Part shown: one piece after another, positions 17,656 through 25,820 of the stretch
Layout: each line of letters starts with the position of its first letter
Numbering within the stretch: position 1 is the first letter of the stretch
DNA from: Lysobacter gummosus
GTDB taxonomy: Bacteria > Pseudomonadota > Gammaproteobacteria > Xanthomonadales > Xanthomonadaceae
NCBI RefSeq assembly: GCF_001442805.1
Contig: NZ_CP011131.1
Span: forward strand, 5,580,001 to 5,644,000
Direction of reading: 5' to 3'
Length of the DNA stretch: 64,000 nt
Notes under the pieces: generated by a model
Told to the model about the DNA's origin: nothing
The model's database searches: none
What the model saw: only the letters and a program-made list of their open reading frames with translations
Program-made: the position numbers and the translations under genes

Positions 17656-18129
17656 ATGCAAAGCATTCCGGACGCCATGCACGCCTATCTGCCCGCGCGC
17701 ATCAGCGCCAGCGCCGATCTGCCGTGGATTCCTTCCTCCACGCCGGGAAAATACGCCAAGCCGCTGCGCTTTTTCGCCGACGACCGCGGCTTCGTAGAGC
17801 TGTTGCGCATGGATCCGGGTGTGACCATGCCGCTGCATCGCCACACCGGCGAGATCCATGCCTACAACCTCAGCGGCACCCGCCAGCTGTGCACCGGCGA
17901 GTTGATCGGCCCGGGCGATTACGTGTTCGAACCGCCGGGCAACGTGGACTGGTGGAAGATCGTCGGCGCCGAACCGATGATCGCGCTGGTGATCGTGATG
18001 GGCGCGGTCGAATTCCTCGGCCCCGGCGACACCGTGCGCCTGCGCGCGTCGGCGCAAACCCAGCGCGCGGAGTACGAGCGCTATTGCCGCGACCATCGCC
18101 GCCCGATCCTGGACCTTACCGACCGCTGA
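17656..18129 (+). CDS. Cupin protein, 2,4'-dihydroxyacetophenone dioxygenase-like
   Basis: A 157-residue single cupin starting at MQSIPDAM. Metal-ligand motif 1 is seen in PLHRHTGEIHAYNLSG (two His and a Glu) near residues 55-72, and the second part of the barrel in GDYVFEPPGNVDWW. The ending (EYERYCRDHRRPILDLTD) resembles proteins in the 2,4'-dihydroxyacetophenone dioxygenase family, which cleave an aromatic ketone using iron. That name is a family label; the substrate here is unknown. The gene is 37 nt after the MBL gene and convergent with the ArsR gene 6 nt further on. Confidence 0.8.
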   Translation: MQSIPDAMHAYLPARISASADLPWIPSSTPGKYAKPLRFFADDRGFVELLRMDPGVTMPLHRHTGEIHAYNLSGTRQLCTGELIGPGDYVFEPPGNVDWWKIVGAEPMIALVIVMGAVEFLGPGDTVRLRASAQTQRAEYERYCRDHRRPILDLTDR

Positions 18130-18135
18130 GCCGCC

Positions 18136-18504
18136 TCAGTCTTCGACGAAGGCCTGCAAGCGCAGCAAGGCCTGATCCCAATGCTGGGCGATGCGATCGA
18201 GCGACTGCCGCGCCTGATCGAGTTGGGCGGGCTCGAACTCCCACAGGCGCTCGCGCCCGCTTTTCAGATCGCGCACCAGACCGGCCTCGGCCAGGACCTG
18301 CAGATGCTTGGTCACCGCCTGACGGCTGATCTGGGTGCCGGCGGTCAGCTGCGCGATCGACAGCGCGCCGCCCGCGCACAAGGCCACCACCAGACGCAGG
18401 CGGGTTTCGTCGCCGAGCGCGCCGAACACTCGCGCCGACTTGCGCAGCGCGGGTGCCTTGAGCGGCGCGGGCGCCGGCCTGGATGGCTCGCTCTTATTCG
18501 ACAT
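18136..18504 (-). CDS. ArsR-family transcriptional regulator
   Basis: A 122-residue winged-helix repressor. The core runs VFGALGDETRLRLVVALCAGG, LSIAQLTAGTQISRQAVTKHLQVLAEAGLV and GRERLWEFEP. It lacks the Cys metal-binding motif of arsenic sensors and belongs to the SRPBCC-linked subgroup. Its start overlaps the end of the SRPBCC gene by 11 nt, so the two form an operon. Two inverted repeats upstream of that operon are likely its operators, implying autoregulation. Confidence 0.92.
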   Translation of the reverse strand: MSNKSEPSRPAPAPLKAPALRKSARVFGALGDETRLRLVVALCAGGALSIAQLTAGTQISRQAVTKHLQVLAEAGLVRDLKSGRERLWEFEPAQLDQARQSLDRIAQHWDQALLRLQAFVED

Positions 18505-18961
18505 AGCGCTGGATGTTCCCGATCTGCTCGTCCCAGCCGCCGGAATTCATCCGGAACGCTTCCTCGCGCCGCGCCGCCGGAACCTTGTCGAAACCCGACT
18601 CGATCACCCGCAGCAGGGTGCCGCCTTCGGCCTCGTCGAGGATGAACTCGACCAGGGTCGGTTCTTCCTGCGAATAGTCCTTATCCTGATCCACCGCGTA
18701 GGGATGCCAGTGGAAGGAAAACAGCCGCTGCGGCTGCAGTTGCTGGACCACAACCTGCATCAGCAGGTGTTCGTAGCCCGGATAAGTGATGTAGCCCTGG
18801 GTCACTTGCCCAGGCACGAAGCGCTGGCCTTGAAACTTCACGCCGAACCATTGCCCGAAGGACTCGGCGTCGGTCAGCGCGTTCCAGACCTTGGCGCGCG
18901 GCGCCTTGAGCAGAATCTCGCGTTCGATACGGTCGTTGCTGGATGCGTTCATGATAGGCAA
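18494..18961 (-). CDS. SRPBCC/AHSA1 domain protein
   Basis: A 155-residue START-like (Aha1 C-terminal type) domain: IEREILLKAPRAKVWNALTDAESFGQWFG at the N terminus, RLFSFHWHPYA in the middle and WDEQIGNIQRYVE at the end. These small lipid- or ligand-binding folds very often pair with an ArsR regulator, as here. The start could be MPIMNASS (18961) or the internal Met at 18952. It is the first gene of the two-gene operon. Ligand unknown. Confidence 0.9.
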   Translation of the reverse strand: MPIMNASSNDRIEREILLKAPRAKVWNALTDAESFGQWFGVKFQGQRFVPGQVTQGYITYPGYEHLLMQVVVQQLQPQRLFSFHWHPYAVDQDKDYSQEEPTLVEFILDEAEGGTLLRVIESGFDKVPAARREEAFRMNSGGWDEQIGNIQRYVE

Positions 18962-18970
18962 CCTCCTGGG

Positions 18971-19013
18971 TGCATTTCATCCTGGCACGGATGAAATGCA
19001 ACCGTCAAGTTGC
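18971..19013 (-). promoter_or_regulatory. Paired inverted repeats, candidate ArsR operators
   Basis: The first repeat (18971-19000) has perfect 12-bp arms, TGCATTTCATCC and its complement, around TGGCAC. The second (18998-19013) has GCAAC and GTTGC arms around six bases and abuts the first. The GCAAC/GTTGC form is like ArsR-type sites in front of SRPBCC genes. They lie 10-52 nt upstream of the operon start. Confidence 0.6.
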
Positions 19014-19042
19014 CTGTTAACGGGACCGGTATCGAGGCGGGC

Positions 19043-19909
19043 TCAGCCGCGCGCCAGCAGTTCCCGGCATAGCTTCGTGGTCGCCTCGTCCATCGGGAAA
19101 CAGCATTCCACGTGCAGCTCGGCCAGGGTGATGTCGCGCGGCGTGCCGAAGGTGGTGATGGTGGAGAAGAAACGCAGCTCGCGTTCGCCGCGGCGCAGGA
19201 TGGTGGTCAGCAGCGGCGACGGCGCCGAATCGAACTGACGGCGGCGCCAATGCACCGGCACGCCGGGATAGGCCAGCGCTTCGGCGAGAAGGTCGCGCGC
19301 GACCGTATCCGACGGCGCCGCCGCCACGGCGTTGTGCAGATGACGGATCAGATCGCCGGCGACTTCTTCCCAGTTGGCCACCGCCGGGCGCAGATCGTTG
19401 GGATCGAAAATCTGCCGGATCATGTTGCTGTGCACATTCGGCCGTCCGTCCATGACGAACTGGCCGACCCGCGCGGCCGCTTCGTTGGCCATCACCACGT
19501 CCCAATGCCGGTTGAGCACGAAGGCCGGGTACGGCTCCTGCTGCCTGAGGATGAATTCGATCGCGCGGCGGATCTGCGCCAGTTCCGGCGTCGCCAGCGC
19601 GGTCTCGGGGTACTTCGGCGCGAAGCCGGCGGCGACCAGCATCGCGTTGCGTTCGCGCAGCGGCATGTCCAGCGCGTCGGCCAATCGTTCGACCATCTCG
19701 CGGCTGGCCTGGGCCTTGCCGGTTTCCAGGCAACTCAGGTGACGCGCGGAAATGCCCGCGTCCAAGGCCAGATCAAGCTGGCTCAGGCGGCGCGCGCCGC
19801 GCCATTCGCGCAGCAGCGCGCCGACGCCGGGGGCGCGAGAGGACCGGGACGAGGACGCGCTCGGCGCGGTGGCTTGTACGGAGTGGGAGGCAGGCATGGC
19901 ACGCATCAT
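19043..19909 (-). CDS. XRE-family regulator with MmyB-like ligand domain
   Basis: A 288-residue regulator. After a Ser/Ala-rich start, residues about 28-85 form an XRE helix-turn-helix (LLREWRGARRLSQLDLALD, ISARHLSCLETGKAQ). The rest resembles the MmyB-type ligand-binding domain (PAFVLNRHWDVVMANEAAARV, then FSTITTFGTPRDITLAELHVECCFPMD at the C terminus), thought to bind a fatty-acid-like ligand. It is divergent from a secreted alpha/beta hydrolase gene, and a 19-bp palindrome lies between them. The exact start among the Met codons at the front is uncertain. Confidence 0.92.
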   Translation of the reverse strand: MMRAMPASHSVQATAPSASSSRSSRAPGVGALLREWRGARRLSQLDLALDAGISARHLSCLETGKAQASREMVERLADALDMPLRERNAMLVAAGFAPKYPETALATPELAQIRRAIEFILRQQEPYPAFVLNRHWDVVMANEAAARVGQFVMDGRPNVHSNMIRQIFDPNDLRPAVANWEEVAGDLIRHLHNAVAAAPSDTVARDLLAEALAYPGVPVHWRRRQFDSAPSPLLTTILRRGERELRFFSTITTFGTPRDITLAELHVECCFPMDEATTKLCRELLARG

Positions 19910-19931
19910 AGAATCCGCGCGCAGCCGAAAC

Positions 19932-19950
19932 CATGACCTGCCAGGTCATG
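19932..19950. promoter_or_regulatory. Palindromic operator candidate for the XRE regulator
   Basis: Perfect inverted repeat with 9-bp arms CATGACCTG and CAGGTCATG around one base. It lies 23 nt upstream of the regulator start and about 94 nt upstream of the hydrolase start, the place expected for a shared operator. Confidence 0.65.
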
Positions 19951-20043
19951 AAGATTTCACCTGTCGCGTCATTGAGCGCATGACCGAATCGGCGAATCAT
20001 CGCCTCCCATCGAAACGCCCCGCGGGGCACCGGGAGACAAGTC

Positions 20044-21036
20044 ATGAATCGCAGAAGCTTCATTCAATTGGGTCTGGGCGCGATGAGCGCGATGGGCGCG
20101 GGCGTGCTCGCCGGTTGCGCCGGCGGCGCCATCGCCGCGGCCACCGGCGGCAGCGCGAACGGCGCCTGGGACGCGGCGGCGTTCCACGCCGCGCGGCGCT
20201 ACCTGCCGACGTCGTACGGCCAGATCGCCTACGTCGAACGCGGCCGCGGCCCGGTCGCCCTGTTGCTGCACGGCTTTCCGCTCAACGGCTTCCAGTGGCG
20301 CGGGGTGATGGCCGAACTGGCCGCGCATCGGCGCTGCATCGCCCCGGACTGGCTGGGCCTGGGCTATACCCGCGTCGCGCAAGGCCAGAGCGTCACGCCC
20401 GCCGATCAGGTCGGCATGTTGATCGCCTTCCTCGACAAGCTCGGCATCGACGAGGTGGACGTGATCGCCAACGACAGCGGCGGCCAGGTCGCGCAACTGC
20501 TGGTCGCCGCGCACCCGCAGCGCGTGCGCAGCATGCTGCTGAGCAATTGCGACACCGAGATCGACAGCCCGCCGGCGGCGGTGGTGCCGGTGATCGAAGC
20601 CGCGCGCCGCGGCCGCTTCGCACTGGATACGTTCCCGCCGCAACTGGCCGACCACGCCTTCTCGCGTTCGGACAAGGGCATCGGCGTGCTGTGCTTCACC
20701 TATCCGCAGCATCCCAGCGACGAAGCCATCGACACCTATTTCCGGCCGCTGGTGGAATCGCCCGAACGGGTGCGCCTGACCGATGCCTACGCGATCGGGC
20801 TCGATCCCAATCCGCTGGCGGGGCTGGAAGCCACGCTCAAGCAGCGCACCCAGCCGGTGCGCATCCTGTGGGGCACCGGCGACACCATCTTCTCTGCGGC
20901 CAGCCCGGACTATCTGGACCGGCTGTTTCCGAACTCGCGCGGGGTGCGCCGGATCGAAGGCGCCAAGCTGTTCTTCCCGGAAGAGTTTCCGCACGAGGTC
21001 GCGCAGGAAGCGCTGAAGCTGTGGGCTTCGATGTAA
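20044..21036 (+). CDS. Exported alpha/beta hydrolase, haloalkane dehalogenase-like
   Basis: A 330-residue protein. Residues 1-30 carry RRSF followed by a hydrophobic run and LAGC, which reads as a twin-arginine lipoprotein signal. The mature part is an alpha/beta hydrolase: LLLHGFPLNGFQWRGVM (oxyanion loop), PDWLGLGYTR, and VIANDSGGQVAQLL at the nucleophile elbow. There the residue at the nucleophile position appears to be Asp (D-S-G-G), as in haloalkane dehalogenases and epoxide hydrolases, rather than Ser. ILWGTGDTIF supplies the acid region and FPEEFPHEVAQEA the C-terminal histidine. The substrate is unknown. It is divergent from the XRE gene. Confidence 0.82.
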   Translation: MNRRSFIQLGLGAMSAMGAGVLAGCAGGAIAAATGGSANGAWDAAAFHAARRYLPTSYGQIAYVERGRGPVALLLHGFPLNGFQWRGVMAELAAHRRCIAPDWLGLGYTRVAQGQSVTPADQVGMLIAFLDKLGIDEVDVIANDSGGQVAQLLVAAHPQRVRSMLLSNCDTEIDSPPAAVVPVIEAARRGRFALDTFPPQLADHAFSRSDKGIGVLCFTYPQHPSDEAIDTYFRPLVESPERVRLTDAYAIGLDPNPLAGLEATLKQRTQPVRILWGTGDTIFSAASPDYLDRLFPNSRGVRRIEGAKLFFPEEFPHEVAQEALKLWASM

Positions 21037-21047
21037 AACGCGGCAAC

Positions 21048-21079
21048 GCCCGAGTCGTCACGCAAGGTGACGATCGGGC
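21048..21079 (+). terminator. Hairpin after the hydrolase gene
   Basis: A 13-bp stem with one bulged G: GCCCGA pairs with TCGGGC and TCGTCAC pairs with GTGACGA, around a GCAAG loop, 12 nt after the stop. No T-run follows, so it is called from the stem alone. Confidence 0.5.
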
Positions 21080-21649
21080 CCTGCGCAAGCGGCGATGAGC
21101 CACGCATCATCGCCGCTGCGCAAATTGCGATTGCGCCGACGCCGCCGCTACAACGCCGGCATGACAAGTGTCAGCCTTCGCGCGCGCATCGCCGTATGGA
21201 AATATTTGGCGCCGCGCGTTCGCCGCCGCGGCAAGAAGCGCATGCATTCGCTGCACTCGCGCTTGTCTTCGCGCCGTTCCGGCGCAATCTCTCAGTCGCT
21301 GCGCTAATGTGCACGCTCGTCGACGCGGCCGCCACGCACGGTTGTAGCGACGCGCGCGTCCACGTTCGTGTCGTCCTCGGGCCGATGCAATCGCGCGCGA
21401 CTGCAACCATCGCGCCCCTGCGAGTATCACTGACAACGTTTCGCTATCGCCCCGCATCTCATGCCCCGTCTGCCTGAGTTCCGCCGCGTTCTCAGGACCT
21501 TCCCGCTCCGGGTTTCCCCCACTATCGGACCCGCATGTTCACACACGCCTCGCCGCCTGACGCTAGCCTCAACGCCAGATGTGTTTATTTGTATCCCCCT
21601 AACGGGTCGCACCAGCCGGCGCTACCATGCCGGCTCGCATGAGGTGGCC
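21080..21649. other. Intergenic region before the RstAB-like system
   Basis: About 570 nt with no supported gene. A 70-codon frame at 21095-21307 is Arg/Ser-rich and has no ribosome site. The region must carry the promoter for the two-component operon downstream; an AT-richer patch at 21575-21600 is the most likely place. I see no clear operator or RNA. Confidence 0.45.
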
Positions 21650-22348
21650 ATGAATAAAGTCCTGCTGATAGAGGACGACGCCCGTCTGGCCGGGCTGATC
21701 TCCGAATACCTGCAACGCTACGACTTTCAAACCTCGGTGGTGCTGCGCGGCGATCAGGCGCTGGCCGCGATCGAGGACGATCCGCCGGATGTGATCGTGC
21801 TCGACCTGATGCTGCCCGGCATGGACGGCTTCGACGTGTGTCGCCAGATCCGCAAGCAATCGAGTCTGCCCATCGTGATGCTCACCGCGCGCGCGGACCT
21901 GTTCGATCAGGTCACCGGGCTGGAAGTCGGCGCCGACGACTACGTCCTCAAGCCGGTGGAACCGCGCCTGCTGCTGGCGCGCCTGCGCGCCATCCTGCGC
22001 CGCAGCCAGGCCCAGCCGCAGGCGGCGGGCCCGTCGATGCTCAGCTACGGCGGCCTGCAGATCGACCTGACCGCGCGTCAGGTGCGGTGGAAGGGCGAAG
22101 AGGTCGACCTGAAAACCGCCGACTACAATCTGTTCGTGATCCTGGCCCAGGCCGCCGGCCGCGTGCTCAGCCGCGACGAATTGCTGCGGCGTTGGCGCGG
22201 CATCGGTTTCGACGGCGTGGACCGCACGGTCGATGTCAGCATCTCGCGGCTGCGCCGGCATTTCGCCGACGACGCTCACGAGCCGCGCAAGATCAAGACC
22301 GTATGGGGGCGCGGCTACCTGTTCAGCCCGATCGCCTGGGAGGACTGA
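21650..22348 (+). CDS. OmpR-family response regulator (RstA-like)
   Basis: A 232-residue response regulator starting at MNKVLLIEDD, preceded by GAGGTGG. The receiver has the acidic pocket (EDD), the phosphoacceptor in DVIVLDLMLPGMDG, the conserved Thr/Ala in MLTARA and the Lys in VLKPVE. The C-terminal winged helix ends with DRTVDVSISRLRRHF and KTVWGRGYLFSP. The sensor kinase gene starts directly after its stop. The kinase resembles RstB, which gives the name; targets are not evident from the neighbours. Confidence 0.93.
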   Translation: MNKVLLIEDDARLAGLISEYLQRYDFQTSVVLRGDQALAAIEDDPPDVIVLDLMLPGMDGFDVCRQIRKQSSLPIVMLTARADLFDQVTGLEVGADDYVLKPVEPRLLLARLRAILRRSQAQPQAAGPSMLSYGGLQIDLTARQVRWKGEEVDLKTADYNLFVILAQAAGRVLSRDELLRRWRGIGFDGVDRTVDVSISRLRRHFADDAHEPRKIKTVWGRGYLFSPIAWED

Positions 22349-23710
22349 ATGCTTTCGATGCTGGTACGGCTGTACCTGACCGTCGCCGGGCTGCTGCTGT
22401 GCTCGATCCTGGTGGTGCAGCAGGTGTTTCCGTACCTGTTTCCGGATCAGTACTCCGAATCGGCCCGGCACGAGTTCGTCGGCGAACTGGCCCTGCTGCG
22501 CGACCGTCTCGACGGCGCCAGCGGCCGCGATCTGGCGCTGCGCCTGGCCGCGCTCAATCGACAAACGCCCGAGCGCTACAGCCTGATGCCGGCGCCGCAG
22601 GTGGCCGCGCTGCCCCAGCGCGTGCGCGACGACCTGCTCCTCGGCGGCACCGCCAGCGATCATGTCAGCAGCGAGCATCACCACATCTATCTGCGTCTGG
22701 CCGGCGGCGAGGTCGTGCAGATCGGCTACAACGAAAACGATTTTCCGATCCGCTACATCGCCTACCTCACCGTGTTCGCGATGGTGCTGCTGGGACTGCT
22801 GATGTGGCTGCAGCCGCACTGGCGCGATCTGGAGCGCCTGCGCGAAACCGCGGCGCAATTCGGCGACGGCGATCTGGGCGCGCGTGCGCGTCTGCGCGGC
22901 GGCTCGTCGATCCGCCAGCTGTGCGCCTACTTCAACAACATGGCCGATCAGATCGGCCGGCTGATCCAGTCGCAGCGCGACATGGTCAACGCCGCTTCGC
23001 ATGAGCTGCGCACGCCGATCACGCGCTTGGAATTCGGCTTGGCGAATCTGGCCGACACTTTGGACGATCGAGTGGCGCGGGCGCGGGTGCACGCGCTGCG
23101 CTGCGACGTGGAAGAACTGGACCTTTTGGTCGGCGAACTGCTGACCCTGGGCATGCTGGAACGCAACGGCCCGGAGCCCACCTTGGAACCGGTGCAGCTG
23201 TCCGCGTTCCTGCGCGCCTCCACCGGCGTGTCGGCCGAGGAACTGCGGATTCGTTCGACCACGATCGAATGGGCGATCTCGCCGGCGCTGGACGAGGTCA
23301 ACGTCGAGCCGCGCAGCCTGCGCCGCGCCTTCTCCAACCTGATGCGCAACGCCGTGCGCTACGCCGACAACACCATCCGCGTCGCCGCCGAACTCGACGG
23401 CGAGGACTGGCTGCTGATCGTCGAGGACGACGGCGTCGGCATTCCGCCCGAGGACCGGCGCCGGGTGTTCGAACCCTTCTATCGCCTCGACCGCAGCCGC
23501 GACCGCTCCACCGGCGGCTTCGGCCTGGGCCTGAGCATCGTGCGCCAGGTGATCGAGCGCCACGGCGGCGCCATTCACGTGGAAAGCTCAGCGCTGGGCG
23601 GCGCCCGGCTGGTCGCGCGCCTGCCCCGCCAGCCGGGGCTGTGGCCGCACCGGCGCCGGGCCGGCGACGAGGATCTGGATGAACTGGATCATTCCTTTCA
23701 CATCCAGTGA
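22349..23710 (+). CDS. Sensor histidine kinase (RstB-like)
   Basis: A 453-residue membrane kinase. A first transmembrane segment lies at residues 4-28, a short periplasmic domain of about 110 residues containing SSEHHHIYLRL follows, and a second segment (YLTVFAMVLLGLLMWL) is near residue 142. A HAMP-like linker comes next. The H box is AASHELRTPITRLEFG, the N box LMRNAVRYADN, G1 VEDDGVGIP, F EPFYRL and G2 FGLGLSIVRQV. All catalytic motifs are intact. The RstB likeness rests on the short sensor domain and the PHWRDLERLR segment after the second membrane helix. Its ATG directly abuts the regulator's stop. Confidence 0.93.
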   Translation: MLSMLVRLYLTVAGLLLCSILVVQQVFPYLFPDQYSESARHEFVGELALLRDRLDGASGRDLALRLAALNRQTPERYSLMPAPQVAALPQRVRDDLLLGGTASDHVSSEHHHIYLRLAGGEVVQIGYNENDFPIRYIAYLTVFAMVLLGLLMWLQPHWRDLERLRETAAQFGDGDLGARARLRGGSSIRQLCAYFNNMADQIGRLIQSQRDMVNAASHELRTPITRLEFGLANLADTLDDRVARARVHALRCDVEELDLLVGELLTLGMLERNGPEPTLEPVQLSAFLRASTGVSAEELRIRSTTIEWAISPALDEVNVEPRSLRRAFSNLMRNAVRYADNTIRVAAELDGEDWLLIVEDDGVGIPPEDRRRVFEPFYRLDRSRDRSTGGFGLGLSIVRQVIERHGGAIHVESSALGGARLVARLPRQPGLWPHRRRAGDEDLDELDHSFHIQ

Positions 23711-23812
23711 CCCTTTTTTCCATCAGACTACGTTGACTGGTTTGCAGAGCCCCGAGTTGTAGGCGCCTGCGCCCCACGGACTTACGCGGTAACCGGCTCC
23801 TAGGAAGGAACC

Positions 23813-24265
23813 ATGATGCATACGGATATGAACCCCCTGCTCGACGACGTCGAGTCGCAGGTCCTGGACCTGGCCAATCAGGCGATCGGCCATCAGGTCA
23901 ACGGCGAACCCCGCCAGGCCGCGCAACATTGGGCGCGGGCGATCGCGCTGGCCGATACCGGCATGGACGAAGACGAAATCCGCTACTGGCTGCGCAGCGG
24001 CCTGGCCGAGGCGCTGTACCAGCTCGGCGACGACGATGCCTGCATCGCCGCCGCGCGCGAAGCGCGGGCCTGGTGCCTGCAGCAACAGACGCCGCTGGCG
24101 TCGCTGCTGCTGGGCCAGTCGCTGTTCCGCCGCGGCCATGCCGAGGCGGCGCTGGACGCGCTGCGCGAGGCGCAGTCGATGATCGGCTCGCGTTTCTTCG
24201 AAGCCATCGACAGCGAGCATCGCGACGGCATCGCACAGCTGATGGCGCAGACGCGCGCGGCATGA
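23813..24265 (+). CDS. Small TPR-like helical protein of unknown function
   Basis: A 150-residue protein with a strong ribosome site (AGGAAGG) before ATG ATG. It is all-helical by composition, with tetratricopeptide-like spacing (EPRQAAQHWARAIALAD, EALYQLGDDDACIAAAREAR, QSLFRRGHAEAALDALREA). There is no signal peptide, so it is cytoplasmic. It begins about 100 nt after the kinase gene and is convergent with the TetR gene. Such short TPR proteins usually mediate protein contacts; nothing more specific can be said. Confidence 0.75.
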   Translation: MMHTDMNPLLDDVESQVLDLANQAIGHQVNGEPRQAAQHWARAIALADTGMDEDEIRYWLRSGLAEALYQLGDDDACIAAAREARAWCLQQQTPLASLLLGQSLFRRGHAEAALDALREAQSMIGSRFFEAIDSEHRDGIAQLMAQTRAA

Positions 24266-24286
24266 GCGTGGCCGCCGCCGCTGCGC

Positions 24287-24949
24287 TCAGAACCGCGACC
24301 ACCACTGCACCGAGCGCTCGAAGTAGCCGATCAGCGTCTGCGCCAGGCGGTGCCTGACCTGGACCGGATCGTCCTGCGGCTCGCCGCAGACGATCACCCG
24401 GTCCACCGCGCTGTGCAGGGCGGTAAAGAAAATCAGCGCGGTCATGCGCGGATCCGGCGCGGCCCATACGCGCGCGGCGATGCCGCCTTCGAGCAGTTCC
24501 ACCAGCTGATCGACCACGGGGTTGTCCTGCCACGCGTGGCGGTCGTGGGTGCGCAGATCGTGAAACACCACATCGTGCAAAGCGACGTTGTCGAGATACC
24601 CATCGACGCCGGTGCGCACCCACGCGCGCAGGCGGCCGCTCCAGTCGCCTTCGCGACACGCGTCCATGGCCTGCGCCGCGCGCTGGCAGAAGTCGCGCAC
24701 GAAGCGTTCCTGCAAGGCCAGCAGCACGTGCTCGCGCGAGGCGTAGCAGGCGCGCAGCGCGCGCGGCTCCAGGCCGGCCGCGGCGGCGATATCGGCCAGG
24801 CCCACGCGCTCCAGGCCGCGCTCGACGAACAGGCGCGCGGCGGCGTCCAGCGCCGCGGCGCGCACCGCGGCCTCGCCCGTCGCGGCGGCCGCGGCGGGCG
24901 GTGGGAATGCGGATTCCGGTCCCGCGACCGGCAACAGGAAGGCCGTCAT
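24287..24949 (-). CDS. TetR-family transcriptional regulator
   Basis: A 220-residue regulator starting at MTAFLLP, with AGGGG at the right distance; an upstream Met would place the Fur-like box inside the gene and is less likely. The helix-turn-helix is at residues about 28-75 (AALDAAARLFVERGLERVGLADIAAAAGLEPRAL in the usual TetR layout). The C-terminal ligand domain (residues 90-215) is unassigned. A palindrome matching a Fur box lies just upstream, so the gene may answer to iron. No obvious target gene adjoins it except the NRPS locus 870 nt away, transcribed divergently. Confidence 0.88.
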   Translation of the reverse strand: MTAFLLPVAGPESAFPPPAAAAATGEAAVRAAALDAAARLFVERGLERVGLADIAAAAGLEPRALRACYASREHVLLALQERFVRDFCQRAAQAMDACREGDWSGRLRAWVRTGVDGYLDNVALHDVVFHDLRTHDRHAWQDNPVVDQLVELLEGGIAARVWAAPDPRMTALIFFTALHSAVDRVIVCGEPQDDPVQVRHRLAQTLIGYFERSVQWWSRF

Positions 24950-24962
24950 CGGACCCCTACAA

Positions 24963-24979
24963 ATGAGAATCGTTCTCAT
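24963..24979. promoter_or_regulatory. Fur-box-like palindrome upstream of the TetR gene
   Basis: Perfect 7-3-7 inverted repeat, ATGAGAA, TCG, TTCTCAT, flanked by A/T. It resembles the GAGAATNATTCTC core of Fur sites in pseudomonads and xanthomonads. It lies 14 nt before the TetR start codon. Confidence 0.6.
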
Positions 24980-25820
24980 CATAACCGATCCCGGGCGGCC
25001 GTGCCGAGCCCGGCCGGACCCACATCGACCTCGCCGTTTTGCCAGCGCACGCAATCGATATTTCCGCTGCGGCGATTTTTTCCGCAAGCGCCAATACTCA
25101 CCAATGCTCACCGGCGTATGCGACGAACATCGATATTGATCTGAGACAAATCCATTTTGCGAAGACAAAAGCGATCCGCGCGCAACGGAAACAAATCCGA
25201 AATGATCACAACTCGCGCGTGAATTCGAACCGGCTTGCACCAGCCCGTAAAAAACAGCCGATTTCCCGGGAAAAAACCATTGTCATACAAATCCGCGCGC
25301 GGCCTATTCCATTCATAAAGGGCTGCATTAAAAGGTTCACATATCCGTCTTGTGACCCTGCTCTCAACGCTCGCGCCGTAAATACTCGACTTGTGATCCG
25401 GCTCTCATCCGCCTTGATAGACATGACTTGAGCGCTCGGGGATATTGATTCCGAAGGCCCAACACGCCCTTGGCGCGATCGGGTTTTCGTACACCACGGC
25501 TTGCGCGAGCGATCAGCGTTGCTTCTGGCGCGCTCGTCCAGGCCGATTTCATGCACTCCCCCGCCGTACCCCAGCAACACACATAAGAATTCAGGCCCGC
25601 CGTCCGCGCGCAAGCGCCGGATGCACACGGAAGAGGCCATGCCCAGGTGCGCAGCACCGCGGCCATGCTTGTACTTAGTTCGTAACACACACGGAGAGGG
25701 GGCCACTCGTAAGAACGAGTTGGCCGCAGGCTCGCGCGCGTCGAACACCACGCGCCGACGGACATTGCGTCCGTTGGCCGTTGGCGGCGTGCGCCCCGGC
25801 GGCCGCTCAAAGGAAGCGCC
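24980..25820. other. Long leader region upstream of the NRPS
   Basis: About 840 nt without a supported gene and richer in A/T than its surroundings between 25060 and 25450. It contains the two Clp-type sites at 25351-25407. A frame at about 25621-25824 ends in an ATGA overlap with the NRPS start, but its composition is not protein-like. The NRPS start has a good AAAGGAAG site at 25809-25816. About 400 nt separate the Clp sites from the start codon, so a long untranslated leader is likely if the promoter lies near those sites. Confidence 0.5.
25351..25407. promoter_or_regulatory. Two tandem Clp/CRP-type binding sites
   Basis: Site 1 is TGTGA-N6-TCTCA at 25351-25366, site 2 is TGTGA-N6-TCTCA at 25392-25407. 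The CRP/Clp consensus is TGTGA-N6-TCACA, so each matches 9 of 10 core bases. Centre-to-centre distance is 41 bp, close to four helical turns. Clp is the global CRP-like regulator of Xanthomonas and Lysobacter, including secondary metabolism in Lysobacter. Confidence 0.65.

Noticed and set aside
21095..21307. A 70-codon ORF before the RstAB-like genes
   Set aside because: Arg/Ser-rich, no ribosome site, no recognisable fold.
21461..21650. An extended start for the RstA-like regulator
   Set aside because: The extension adds about 63 residues unlike any receiver. MNKVLLIEDD at 21650 with GAGGTGG is the standard start.
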